A stretch of DNA of 7,139 nt. Source: JBFXAN01 sp050184225. GTDB taxonomy: Bacteria; Chloroflexota; Dehalococcoidia; CAUJGQ01. The stretch spans positions 1 to 7,139 of the forward strand of contig JBFXAN010000253.1 in assembly GCA_050184225.1 (NCBI GenBank). Direction: 5' to 3'. The translations under genes were made by a program, and so were the position numbers. Shown piece after piece: positions 1-6,826 of this stretch (within the stretch, counting starts at the first letter, position 1; every line of letters starts with the position of its first letter). The notes under the pieces were generated by a model. The model saw only the letters and a program-made list of their open reading frames with translations. It ran no database searches and was not told the origin of the DNA.

Positions 1-26
1 AACTTGCAACGCCGCGTCGGGAGACG

Positions 27-263
27 ATGGCGGAGGCATCCCGTCCCGGCCCGCGCGGCCCGCGCCTGACGCCGACCGAGCGTCGTGAGCAGCGCACGGC
101 GCAACGGCGCGCGGCTGCCGACGCCGACTTCGAGCGAAGGAAGGCGTTTCTCGTCAATCAGGAGCGCGGCCGGCGCCGTGCCGCCGAACGTGACGCGCAG
201 CGGCCGGAGACAGCGATCGAGCGGCTGATCCGGCGTGTGGTGCAGGAGGAACTTCAGCGATGA
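27..263 (+). CDS. Small basic, helical phage-cluster protein, unknown function
   Basis: This encodes a 78-residue protein that I do not recognise. It is very rich in Arg, Glu, Gln and Ala and lacks Cys. From about residue 15 to the end it reads as one long amphipathic, coiled-coil-prone helix, and the last part (IERLIRRVVQEELQR) has regular hydrophobic spacing. I see no signal peptide or membrane segment. A GGGAG run at 19-23 precedes ATG 27 by only three bases. The frame stays open upstream to the window edge, so the true start could lie outside the window. The stop overlaps the next start as ATGA (260-263), which implies translational coupling with the acidic protein downstream. Its position ahead of a large virion-type gene suggests a small phage accessory or assembly protein, but that is inference only. 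Confidence 0.6.
   Translation: MAEASRPGPRGPRLTPTERREQRTAQRRAAADADFERRKAFLVNQERGRRRAAERDAQRPETAIERLIRRVVQEELQR
244..250 (+). promoter_or_regulatory. Shine-Dalgarno site for the 208-residue acidic protein
   Basis: AGGAGGA lies nine bases before ATG 260, inside the end of the upstream gene. This near-consensus ribosome site fixes the start of the acidic protein and supports the ATGA overlap as real. Confidence 0.7.
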
Positions 264-886
264 CGAACCAGATCATCGAAGCCGACGAGAACGATCTCGA
301 CCTGTCGCGCTGGGCCACGCCGGACCCGTACTCGCCTGACGAGGCCGGCCGGGCTGCCGCCGGTGAGGATGTCGAGGACGACGAGGACGAACGGACGGCG
401 GACGCTGCCGAGGATGCCGAGCCGATCGCCGACTTCGACCCCGGTGTGGTACACAGCGCTTTTCGCTCGTTCGAGGAGATGGAGCAACTGCAGCGTGACG
501 ACCGGTACGCCTTCGCCGACCGAATCGCCACTGACCCGACGTTCGCCAATACCGTGGTCGAATGGCGAGCATACCTCAAGCAACTCAATGACGAGTACGG
601 CACCGATCTCCCAACTGATGCGTCCGTGCGTGAGGTCAAGGCGGCGGTGATCGCGCACAACAAGGCGGTCACGGCACAGGCGCAGCAGGTGGCGAAGACC
701 ACGAAGCCCGCCACCGCGAAGCGGACCGCGCCCCGCACCCCAGCGCAGCAAGCGCCGCCGGCGGATGCGCCGCTCGACTACCGGACGGAACAGCGGACCT
801 TCCTCGCCAAGATGGCGGCGGACGCCCTCACGCCCCAGGACTACGAACGCTACGCCAGGGCCGAACGCGCGCGGTTCGGAGATTGA
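260..886 (+). CDS. Acidic hypothetical protein, phage structural-cluster member
   Basis: This encodes a 208-residue protein of no family I recognise. Three parts are visible. The N-terminal 60 residues are strongly acidic, including a Glu/Asp run around residues 35-55. A central region of about residues 65-135 has predicted helical character and aromatic residues (FRSFEEMEQLQ, VVEWRAYLKQLNDEYG). A low-complexity Ala/Thr/Pro/Lys linker at about 140-172 leads to a charged C-terminal helix ending YERYARAERARFGD. No catalytic motif, signal peptide or membrane segment is visible. The start has a strong Shine-Dalgarno and overlaps the preceding stop, and the stop lies four bases before the next gene's ATG. 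An acidic protein with a flexible linker directly before a large virion-type gene could be a scaffold, chaperone or minor virion protein. This is inference from position and composition. Confidence 0.7.
   Translation: MTNQIIEADENDLDLSRWATPDPYSPDEAGRAAAGEDVEDDEDERTADAAEDAEPIADFDPGVVHSAFRSFEEMEQLQRDDRYAFADRIATDPTFANTVVEWRAYLKQLNDEYGTDLPTDASVREVKAAVIAHNKAVTAQAQQVAKTTKPATAKRTAPRTPAQQAPPADAPLDYRTEQRTFLAKMAADALTPQDYERYARAERARFGD
878..881 (+). promoter_or_regulatory. Shine-Dalgarno site that sets the start of the large virion protein
   Basis: GGAG lies nine bases before ATG 891. The same frame is open from an earlier ATG at 765, but that extension would overlap the acidic gene by more than 100 bases and reads as low-complexity Arg/Ser/Pro sequence. 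ATG 891 is therefore the better start. Confidence 0.6.
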
Positions 887-890
887 CGAC

Positions 891-3800
891 ATGCCGCTGA
901 TTTCCCGGTTGAAGAAGCTCAAGAAAAAGGCAGGCGATCTCCTCCCCGACGAGGTTGACGAGGCACTCGCCTCCGCCCGACGGTTCGGTGCTGACGTCGT
1001 GGCGGACACGTCGATCGACGACGCCCTCCGGGATGCGCGGAGCTACCTTGCCAATCCCCGCCGGGTCGCCGGTGATCTCGGTCGCACGATCACCGAGACC
1101 GATACGCTCGGCCCGCGCTCGTCGCTGAAAGACCTGAAGCGGGCCTCCGATGTCGCGTATCACGATGTGCTGGACCCGGCGAAGGAGTTCGTCACCATCG
1201 GCCTTGAAACGGAGGGCCTCGGTGAGTTTCGCCGGGAGTTGCGGCAGACCGAACGGAAGCACGGCTACACCGGCGAGAACCCCTTCGATAAGATCGCTGC
1301 GCTCGGTCGCGCCTGGCGGGACCGCGACGACACGCTCGGCAAGCGGATTGTCGACGCGACCGTCGATCCCGCGAACGTGATCCCGGTGGCCGGGACGCTC
1401 GCGAAAGCAAAGGCAGCGGGACAACCGATCACCCGCGCCCTCGTACGGTCCGCCCTGCGCGAGCTCGCCGCACCCGCCGCCGCACAGTTCGGCGGCGCCC
1501 AGGTGGGTGGGGCGATCGGCGGCGAGCGTGGCGCTCGGATTGGCGAGACCCTCGGCCTGCTTGGTGGCGGCGTCGGACCCAACCTCGTCCGCCGCACGCC
1601 GGACGCCGGCGTTTCCACAATTGTGGAACCCTCAGATGCAGCGCCCCGTACCCGAAGCGCGATCCGCGATTCGCTTAAGGCGTTGCGGACACCGGCTCCC
1701 GGCAGTCCGTCTGCACTCGCCGTCCAGGGCGTCGGCACGGCCGCTGGTGCGGTCGGCGGCTTCCAAGCCTCAGAAGGCCAGGATCCCCGGACGCGGCTCC
1801 TTGCCACCCTCGGCGGCGGTGTCGCCGGGTACGGTCTTGGCCGGCGGGTTGCTCAGGGCAAGCCGATTGGCCTTGCCATCGAGGACATGGGTGAGAGGTG
1901 GCGGCAGATTGACGAGCTCCGCGACGCGGCCCACGCCGCCGAGGTCGCCGGGGATGTCGCGCGGGCGACCGACGTGCGGCAGCAGGCGAACGCCCTGCGG
2001 GACCAGATTGAGCAGACGCTCGCAACCGAGGCGAGCAGCGGCGGCCTGCGCTCATTGGTCGGCGGCCTCTTCGGGCGTCGCGCGGCCGCGCTCCCTGGCG
2101 TTGAGGCGATCAACCGGCCGCCGACCCGGCAGCAGGCGCAGGAGCGGATCGCCGCTCAGGTTGGCGATGATGCGTACCTGCGGGCGAATCCCGACGCCCA
2201 GCCTGACGCACAGCCGCTGATCGGACAGCAGCCGCTTCCCGGCCTGGACGTGGCCGCCGAACGCCGGACGCTGCGTGCTATTGCCGGCGCCGCCCTCGAT
2301 GTTCCCCGGCAACTGCTGCTCGTCGGCGACCTCGGCCAATTGGGGCGTGTGGGTATCCTCGGACAGTTGCAGGCGCTGTCGGCGGGGAAGCCCCTTCAGG
2401 GCGCCGCCGCCTTCGGGCGGGCGTTCCGTGCGGCGTTCGATCCCGGCTACTTCCGCGAGTTGATGAGCCGGCGGGAGTACCAGCGCTGGGCGGATGTGGC
2501 GTACCCCGCCGACATGAGCAATCCCGAGTTCAGCGGCGTGTTCGCCCGTGTGCCCGGCGTCGGGCATTTCGAGCGGGCGATGTTCAATCGCTTCACCCCC
2601 GCCTTCGCCGCCGGCGTCGCCGAGGCCGTCTTCGATGGTGTGAAGCGCTCGGGTGACTTCGCCGGGATGGCGAGCGACGCGCACCGCCAGGCGGTGATCG
2701 GCGATTGGGTGCGCGGCCTCATGATCGGCCGGCCCCTCTCCGACCCGGAGGTCGGTACGGTCGCCCGCGCCGTGGGCCGGATCGCATTGGCGCCACGCTG
2801 GACGGCGGGCGGCATCGTCGGTGTGCAGAAAATCCTCGACCCCGGTCCAGAAGGCGAGCTGGCGCGGAGATTTTGGGGGACGGTGGTCCTCAGTGGCGCT
2901 GTGCTCTCGGTCGGGCTGACGCACCTGTTCACGGGCAAGCCGGTCGAGGATCTGATCAACCCGACGCATCCCGACTCCATGCTCAACCCGGGCAGCGCCC
3001 GGCGTTTCTACGGCGTTGAGCTGGGCAACGGCACCGTGATCTCGCCGATGGCGCCGGCGCTGCCTTTGATGCGGGCGTTGATGCGGCCGTTCGCCGAGGG
3101 CTATCAGACCTACCAGGAAGAACGCGACATCGGCGCCGCCGTCGCGGCGATGGTCGGTGAGGGCTGGGACGCGGGCCGCGATTACCTGCTCGGCAAGGCG
3201 AACATTCCTGTCAGACTTTTTAATGATCTTGTCATTCGCGGCGAGGATTGGCAGGGCCGGCCGATCATCACGAAGGAGGGGCCGCGCGGCTGGCTGCAAG
3301 CGGCGGGCTATGCCGGCTCGCAGAACCTGCCGATCGCGCTCCAGCCGCTCGCCGCGCCGATCACGGGACGGCTTAATCTGCCCTTCGATATCGAGCGGGA
3401 CCAGCGGGTGCCGGGCACGGAGCCATCGATGCTGGATCGCGCGCTGGAGTTTGGCGCCGGCTTCGTCGGCATCACCGCCCGGCCGCCGTATCGCCTCCCC
3501 GATGACGTGGCCGATGCCTTTCGTGGGGCGATCGCGGCCAGGGGGGAGACACCGGGCAGTGAGGCCGATCTCCTCGGCCAGTACTACGGGCTGCGGCTCG
3601 ACCCCTCCGAGCGGGCGGCGCTGTTTCGGGCGCATCCCCAGGTGCGGGAGTTCTTCGAAGCGCGGACACGACTGGAAGGGGAACGGTACGAACAGCCCGA
3701 GGGCCGGGCGCGGGTGCGGGAGTACCAGACGACCAAGGACCGGCTGGATCTCGACCGGCGGGCGGCGCTGGTCGCCCTCGAACAAGAGAACCTGTCCGGT

Positions 3801-4460
3801 GACGAATACCGGCGGCGGCGGAACCTGATCATGGACCGCCATCGGGGGATGGTGCTCGGCATCCAGGAGGCGATCTTCGAGACCTCCGACCCGGAGCGGA
3901 TCAGCGCGGCACTCGATGCCGCCTACCGGCAGGGCGGCGAACAGAGCGCCGAGCGGCGGGCATTGGACGGCTTGTACGCGATCCGCCAAGAGGACGACAG
4001 CAGCGCCGCCCGCGATGAATATTTCCAGAAGCGGGATGCCTACCTCGCCTCGCTCTCCCCGGCGATGCGGGAGAAGCTGTTTCAACGCCAGCTTGACGAG
4101 GTGCCGACCGACAGCGAACGCCGGTATTTGCACGCGCAGCGGTTGATGAGCGCGTGGTACGACATCCCGAAGTACCGCTCATTTATCCCGGTGGAGGACA
4201 CGGCGGCCGTCGATGCGGCGCTGGCCCGCGCACGGGATCTGCAAACGTATACCGGGGCACCGCTGAAGCGGGCGCTGATTCTGGACAAGGACACCGATCC
4301 CCGGATCAAGATGTTGGCCTTGCGGGTCGTGGCGGCGGGGGGCAAAGCGTACAACCCGGCGAGGCGAAGGTTCTTGAGAGACAACCCCATGCTCGCGTCG
4401 TTCTTCAGTTCGTTGTCGAGTGAGATGGCGGCGCAGCTGGTCGAGCCGGGAGCAGCGTGA
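891..4460 (+). CDS. Large virion-associated (large polyvalent / internal-virion type) phage protein
   Basis: This 1189-residue protein probably belongs with the very large phage proteins that ride in the particle and enter the host with the DNA. It opens with a basic helix (MPLISRLKKLKKKAGDLL). A DPANVIPVAGT segment lies near residue 158. Two Gly/Ala-rich stretches lie near residues 201-229 and 275-325, and a charged coiled coil at about 329-380. The central part, about 465-735, has the order I recall from C-terminal regions of large polyvalent phage proteins: a PRQLLLVGDL-like stretch, an AFDPGYFRELMSRREY stretch, an LAPRWT motif near 633-638, a hydrophobic segment at about 662-680 (WGTVVLSGAVLSVGLTHLF) that could span a membrane, and an NPTHPD...YGVELGNGT stretch near 690-710. 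A second charged coiled coil occupies about 920-1000. No peptidase or transglycosylase motif was identified. The family assignment rests on recall of motif order, not on a search. A tape measure or tail-associated protein is the main alternative. Confidence 0.65.
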   Translation: MPLISRLKKLKKKAGDLLPDEVDEALASARRFGADVVADTSIDDALRDARSYLANPRRVAGDLGRTITETDTLGPRSSLKDLKRASDVAYHDVLDPAKEFVTIGLETEGLGEFRRELRQTERKHGYTGENPFDKIAALGRAWRDRDDTLGKRIVDATVDPANVIPVAGTLAKAKAAGQPITRALVRSALRELAAPAAAQFGGAQVGGAIGGERGARIGETLGLLGGGVGPNLVRRTPDAGVSTIVEPSDAAPRTRSAIRDSLKALRTPAPGSPSALAVQGVGTAAGAVGGFQASEGQDPRTRLLATLGGGVAGYGLGRRVAQGKPIGLAIEDMGERWRQIDELRDAAHAAEVAGDVARATDVRQQANALRDQIEQTLATEASSGGLRSLVGGLFGRRAAALPGVEAINRPPTRQQAQERIAAQVGDDAYLRANPDAQPDAQPLIGQQPLPGLDVAAERRTLRAIAGAALDVPRQLLLVGDLGQLGRVGILGQLQALSAGKPLQGAAAFGRAFRAAFDPGYFRELMSRREYQRWADVAYPADMSNPEFSGVFARVPGVGHFERAMFNRFTPAFAAGVAEAVFDGVKRSGDFAGMASDAHRQAVIGDWVRGLMIGRPLSDPEVGTVARAVGRIALAPRWTAGGIVGVQKILDPGPEGELARRFWGTVVLSGAVLSVGLTHLFTGKPVEDLINPTHPDSMLNPGSARRFYGVELGNGTVISPMAPALPLMRALMRPFAEGYQTYQEERDIGAAVAAMVGEGWDAGRDYLLGKANIPVRLFNDLVIRGEDWQGRPIITKEGPRGWLQAAGYAGSQNLPIALQPLAAPITGRLNLPFDIERDQRVPGTEPSMLDRALEFGAGFVGITARPPYRLPDDVADAFRGAIAARGETPGSEADLLGQYYGLRLDPSERAALFRAHPQVREFFEARTRLEGERYEQPEGRARVREYQTTKDRLDLDRRAALVALEQENLSGDEYRRRRNLIMDRHRGMVLGIQEAIFETSDPERISAALDAAYRQGGEQSAERRALDGLYAIRQEDDSSAARDEYFQKRDAYLASLSPAMREKLFQRQLDEVPTDSERRYLHAQRLMSAWYDIPKYRSFIPVEDTAAVDAALARARDLQTYTGAPLKRALILDKDTDPRIKMLALRVVAAGGKAYNPARRRFLRDNPMLASFFSSLSSEMAAQLVEPGAA

Positions 4461-4476
4461 TGGTGGATGGTACCTA

Positions 4477-4878
4477 ATGGCACGTTCAACCACCTGCCGA
4501 GGCACCAAGCGCACCGGGGATCCGTGTGGGTCCGTGGTCGTGCTGCCCTCCGGCTACTGCTTCCTGCACGACCCCGACCGGAAGGCACAGGCGCGCGACG
4601 CCAGCGCCAGGGGCGGGAAGGGCAAGAGCCGCCTCGCTCGCGTCGAACGTCTCGTCCCCTCGACCCTCCGGCCGCTGCTCGCCACGCTCTTGGACGCTGT
4701 CGACGAGACCCGGCGCGGTGACCTCGATCCGAAGGTCGCCTCCGCCCTTGCCGCCCTCGCCGGTGCCGCCGTCCGTGTCTATCAGTCGGCGACGACCGCG
4801 CAGCAGATCGAGGATCTCCAGAAGCAGATCAACAGCCTCAAGCCGACCGATCCGACCACGACGCGGAGGACCGCGTGA
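4477..4878 (+). CDS. Small zinc-knuckle protein, possible terminase small-subunit-like
   Basis: This encodes a 133-residue protein with an N-terminal Cys3His cluster: C7, C17, C28 and H31, spaced C-x9-C-x10-C-x2-H, with the text GYCFLHDPDR around the last two ligands. That pattern is typical of small treble-clef-like zinc proteins (a CxGTxxxGxPC...YCxxHDP style) that I recall from high-GC bacteria and their prophages, often near packaging genes. A basic Gly/Lys/Arg linker follows at about 40-55. The remainder is helical and ends in a short coiled coil (TTAQQIEDLQKQINSL). I chose ATG 4477 because a GGTGGA stretch at 4462-4467 lies nine bases upstream and the zinc cluster begins just after it. 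An earlier in-frame ATG at 4420 would overlap the large gene. DNA binding in packaging is inferred. A general phage DNA-binding or regulatory protein is equally possible. Confidence 0.7.
   Translation: MARSTTCRGTKRTGDPCGSVVVLPSGYCFLHDPDRKAQARDASARGGKGKSRLARVERLVPSTLRPLLATLLDAVDETRRGDLDPKVASALAALAGAAVRVYQSATTAQQIEDLQKQINSLKPTDPTTTRRTA
4865..4870 (+). promoter_or_regulatory. Shine-Dalgarno site for the GTG-started downstream gene
   Basis: GGAGGA lies four bases before GTG 4875, inside the end of the zinc-knuckle gene. It supports the unusual GTG start and the GTGA stop-start overlap. Confidence 0.65.
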
Positions 4879-5951
4879 GCCGTGCCGTGCTCGACCGCCT
4901 CGCCCGCGATGTGGCCGCCCTCGAACAGGCCGAAGCGGACCGCCGGGCGCGGGCCTGGGCAAAGCGCATCGACCTCTGGCTCAGCTCCTTGAGCGCGGCG
5001 TGGACGGTCCCATCGGCGCAGCCACCGGCGGACCGGGCGGCCGCCCGCGAGCGGCTGGAATCGTGCCGCGCGCTGGGCGCGATCTACGTCGAGGAAGGCG
5101 TCGACGGGCTGCGCGCGTGCCTCGCCGCCCTCGTCACCACGGGACCGGACGGCGAGCCGGCCACCGGCCTGCCCCCGGCCGAGCAGGATGCGGTGATCGC
5201 CTGGGCCGGGCGCCTCTGGCCGCCGGGCAGCCGTCATCCCTTCGACCCCGACCGCCCGCATCAGCAGATCGGCGCCCTGGATGCCGCCCCGCCAGCACCA
5301 GCGGTGGTCACGGCCTGGCGGACCCGCGCCCAGGTCTTTGCTCACGCCCCCGGCGACCCGCAACCGGTCTGGCCGGAGACGCGCGCCGGCATTACGGCGC
5401 ATCTCTGTTTCACCTACGTCGTGGAGGGCGAGGGAGACGCGGGACGGCAGGCGGTCGCCGGCTGGCTGACCACGAACGGGATCCACACCAAGGCGAAGGC
5501 GACGCAGCAGGCGCGGGGGCTGGCCGAGGACATCGCCGAACTGCGCCAGATCGCCGCCGCATCGGGGTATGCGGCCGTCCGGGCGGAGATCATGGACTGG
5601 TACGCCGGCACGACCGAGGCGGAGGCTGACCGCATCCTCGGCTGTGCCGGTATTGCCGCAGACCCGCCGGCGGAGCGCAGGAGCGCACCAGCACCGGCGC
5701 CCGATTCGCGTCCGCGCGGTGCGCCAGATCCCCCCGTTGCAGCACCGGCCACACCGGCACCGGCACTGGCATCGCCCACGCCGCCCGTCGTCCGCCGGCC
5801 GGCTCCGACACCGGCGCCGCTGCGCCGCGTGAATCAGCCCGATCGCCGCCGGAGCGCCCGCGAGCGCCTCGCCGCGCGCTACGGTCCCGAAGAACCTCGA
5901 CACCGGGAGATCGACGGCTATGAGATCCTCCGGCGCCTCTCCCGATTCTAG
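4875..5951 (+). CDS. Hypothetical protein with Pro-rich linker, last gene of the phage-type cluster
   Basis: This encodes a 358-residue protein that I do not recognise. The N-terminal 70 residues are helical and charged (VAALEQAEADRRARAWAKRI). A folded-looking region with many Trp and aromatic residues runs from about 75 to 260, including AVIAWAGRLWPPG and AHLCFTYVVEGEGD. The stretch WLTTNGIHTKAKATQQARGL near 197-216 loosely resembles a DNA-binding helical segment, but no clear helix-turn-helix can be assigned. Residues about 268-320 are a Pro/Ala-rich, probably disordered linker, followed by a basic tail (RRVNQPDRRRSARERLAARYG) that ends EILRRLSRF. The start is GTG, with GTGA overlapping the previous stop and a GGAGGA site upstream, so translation is probably coupled to the zinc-knuckle protein. 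That coupling suggests a shared job, for example in packaging or replication, but no function can be assigned. Confidence 0.7.
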   Translation: MSRAVLDRLARDVAALEQAEADRRARAWAKRIDLWLSSLSAAWTVPSAQPPADRAAARERLESCRALGAIYVEEGVDGLRACLAALVTTGPDGEPATGLPPAEQDAVIAWAGRLWPPGSRHPFDPDRPHQQIGALDAAPPAPAVVTAWRTRAQVFAHAPGDPQPVWPETRAGITAHLCFTYVVEGEGDAGRQAVAGWLTTNGIHTKAKATQQARGLAEDIAELRQIAAASGYAAVRAEIMDWYAGTTEAEADRILGCAGIAADPPAERRSAPAPAPDSRPRGAPDPPVAAPATPAPALASPTPPVVRRPAPTPAPLRRVNQPDRRRSARERLAARYGPEEPRHREIDGYEILRRLSRF

Positions 5952-5972
5952 GCAAGCCGAGTGCACAGAAGG

Positions 5973-6275
5973 TCAGCGCGGGGCAGAGAACGAGGTCGTC
6001 ATAGCTGGCGGTTCCCGCACGAACGTCACCGCCGTCACCGCCTGCCGGCTGGGGTGACGCGCCACCCGCCAGCCCACATCCCGCCACGCATGCGCCGGCC
6101 AGGCACGGGCATAGTTGCGCCAGAAATCCGAAGAGGTCGCCGTCGCTGGGAGCGGTGTGCCGAGGATCGCCTCAATCTCGGCCAGCGTCAGCGTGACCTG
6201 GTCATCGGTCACCTGTGCCAGGTATGCAGCCAGCGGATCGTACTTGCGGGGACCAAGCCAGCGGGGCATGCTCAC
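5973..6275 (-). CDS. DUF7662-like small protein
   Basis: This minus-strand gene encodes 100 residues. The core KYDPLAAYLAQ...VTLTLAEIEAILGTPLP, then FWRNYARAWPAHAWRDVGWRV and a closing VTAVTFVRE strand, matches the small DUF7662-type domain that I recall. In that family a KYDPL opening, a (V/L)TLTFAEIE...ILG.PLP segment, tryptophans, an A(R/W)..GW.V stretch and a final VTF strand occur in this order. The usual WW pair reads FW here. The family has no established function that I know of. The start may be GTG at 6275 or ATG two codons later at 6269, and neither has a strong Shine-Dalgarno. The gene converges on the plus-strand cluster with only 21 bases between the two stops and no obvious terminator between them. 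Its orientation suggests a separate unit, perhaps host or cargo DNA beside the phage genes. Confidence 0.75.
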   Translation of the reverse strand: MSMPRWLGPRKYDPLAAYLAQVTDDQVTLTLAEIEAILGTPLPATATSSDFWRNYARAWPAHAWRDVGWRVARHPSRQAVTAVTFVREPPAMTTSFSAPR

Positions 6276-6330
6276 AGTCTACCGAGCCGGTCCCCATGCC
6301 ACCCGGCTCCGATAGGCCAGCGAAACCACC

Positions 6331-6368
6331 TGTTAGCGAACTGTAACGAATGAGAACGTTTCCTATGG
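6331..6368. promoter_or_regulatory. AT-richer island with paired short inverted motifs, possible promoter/operator
   Basis: This is the most AT-rich short stretch seen in the window, about 60% A+T. It contains GTTA (6332-6335) opposite TAAC (6344-6347), and AACG (6345-6348) opposite CGTT (6357-6360). Each pair is separated by eight bases and the second is shifted 13 bp from the first. A TATGGT at 6364-6369 could serve as a weak -10 box on the plus strand, with CTGTAA 17 bases upstream a poor -35. It also lies about 60-90 bases upstream of the minus-strand DUF7662-like gene, so it may instead hold that gene's promoter. Confidence 0.25.
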
Positions 6369-6378
6369 TGATCGTCTG

Positions 6379-6410
6379 GTCAGTGAACGATGTTCATCTG
6401 CTTCACTGAC
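6379..6410. repeat. Perfect 9-bp inverted repeat with an inner operator-like palindrome
   Basis: GTCAGTGAA (6379-6387) is the exact reverse complement of TTCACTGAC (6402-6410), separated by 14 bases. Overlapping the left arm is a second dyad, TGAAC-GAT-GTTCA (6384-6396). Nested dyads like these suit a repressor-binding site or a hairpin in RNA. There is no T-tract, so a classical terminator is unlikely. Confidence 0.5.
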
Positions 6411-6447
6411 GCTGGGCGTGCTGCCGCCGCCCATGTCCCTCTCCAGT

Positions 6448-6489
6448 CCGTCCGGCGCGCCCTCCTCTATCTCCTGTCGCGCCGGACGG
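6448..6489. repeat. Perfect 12-bp inverted repeat with pyrimidine-only-like loop
   Basis: CCGTCCGGCGCG (6448-6459) is the exact reverse complement of CGCGCCGGACGG (6478-6489). The 18-base interval (6460-6477) is almost wholly C and T on the plus strand, so it is purine-rich on the minus strand and includes a GAGGAGG-like run there. It would form a very stable hairpin that presents either a C/U loop or a Shine-Dalgarno-like loop. No T-tract follows either side. Confidence 0.6.
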
Positions 6490-6500
6490 CCCCACGCACT

Positions 6501-6544
6501 ATGGGTCCAGCCGGCATGGTCGGGAGCGCACCGGCTGGACCCGT
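6501..6544. repeat. Perfect 12-bp inverted repeat, second of a tandem hairpin pair
   Basis: GGGTCCAGCCGG (6503-6514) is the exact reverse complement of CCGGCTGGACCC (6531-6542), separated by 16 bases. A wobble pair (6502/6543) and an A-T pair (6501/6544) extend the stem to 14. It starts only 11 bases after the preceding 12-bp stem, so both can form together. Confidence 0.6.
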
Positions 6545-6703
6545 AGTCCACCGCCAGTCACCGCAACGAATCACCGCGCGGCCGCCGGCGATCTCCCACG
6601 CGGCGGCTGTGCCGGCGCCCGTCGTGGACCACAGTGACGCGGATACTCCCCCGCGCGGCACCGGGGCGTGAGCGTGCTCTCAGGCCCAGGAATCGGCATT
6701 GTC

Positions 6704-6721
6704 GTGTTGGGGAGACAACAC
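6704..6721. repeat. 6-bp inverted repeat
   Basis: GTGTTG (6704-6709) pairs with CAACAC (6716-6721) across the loop GGGAGA. Flanking ATTG and AAT can add pairs if a bulge is allowed. It lies about 105 bases before the first direct repeat. Its role is unknown and it may be chance. Confidence 0.3.
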
Positions 6722-6787
6722 AATCAGGCGGATGCGACGAAAGCCGGCGCCCTGGTGGCGGAGACTATTCAGGCAACGGAACGCGTA

Positions 6788-6822
6788 AGACGTGCGTCTG
6801 AGCGTGCACACGCGAGATCGCG
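6788..6822. repeat. Three adjacent 12-bp palindromes beside the repeat array
   Basis: AGACGTGCGTCT (6788-6799), GCGTGCACACGC (6802-6813) and CGCGAGATCGCG (6811-6822) are each a 5-bp inverted repeat with a two-base centre. The last ends five bases before the first direct repeat. Three in 35 bp is dense, even for GC-rich DNA. They could be protein-binding half-site pairs or part of an array-flanking region. Confidence 0.4.
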
Positions 6823-6826
6823 CAGT

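Larger units (their letters stand above)
6276..6826. other. Non-coding tract of about 550 bp, dense in inverted repeats
   Basis: I find no convincing gene here. The open frames on both strands are short, lack ribosome sites and have low-complexity GC-driven composition. The tract holds an AT-richer island (about 6331-6368) and a series of perfect inverted repeats, listed separately. It separates the DUF7662-like gene from the direct-repeat array. It could hold the promoter of the minus-strand gene, an array-flanking or leader region, a structured RNA, or a recombination or replication site. The sequence alone does not decide between these. Confidence 0.55.

Noticed and set aside
765..890. Upstream extension of the large virion protein to ATG 765
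   Set aside because: It would overlap the acidic gene by over 100 bases, and it encodes low-complexity Arg/Ser/Pro sequence. ATG 891 has GGAG at good spacing.
2052..4133. Minus-strand open frame of 693 codons opposite the large virion gene
   Set aside because: It lies fully inside a better-supported gene and its protein is low-complexity with many Arg, Pro, Gly and His. Such long antisense frames are usual in GC-rich coding DNA.
4782..5966. Minus-strand open frame of 394 codons opposite the 358-residue gene
   Set aside because: It is antisense to a gene that has a ribosome site and a coupled start. Its composition is Arg/Gly/Ala-rich with no recognisable domain.
6448..6544. Rho-independent terminators for the phage cluster or the minus-strand gene
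   Set aside because: The stems are strong, but neither is followed by a T-tract on either strand. They also lie well away from the stop codons.
6467..6661. Minus-strand open frame of 64 codons with several Trp residues
   Set aside because: It looks faintly protein-like, but it has no Shine-Dalgarno upstream of 6661 and no recognised family. A decayed gene remnant cannot be excluded.
6390..6671. Plus-strand open frame of 93 codons through the hairpin tract
   Set aside because: There is no ribosome site, the composition is Ala/Pro/Arg-rich, and the frame merely runs across two perfect inverted repeats.
6765..6792. A degenerate repeat one period before the first copy
   Set aside because: Only a short ATTC is shared near the expected position, and the rest does not align.
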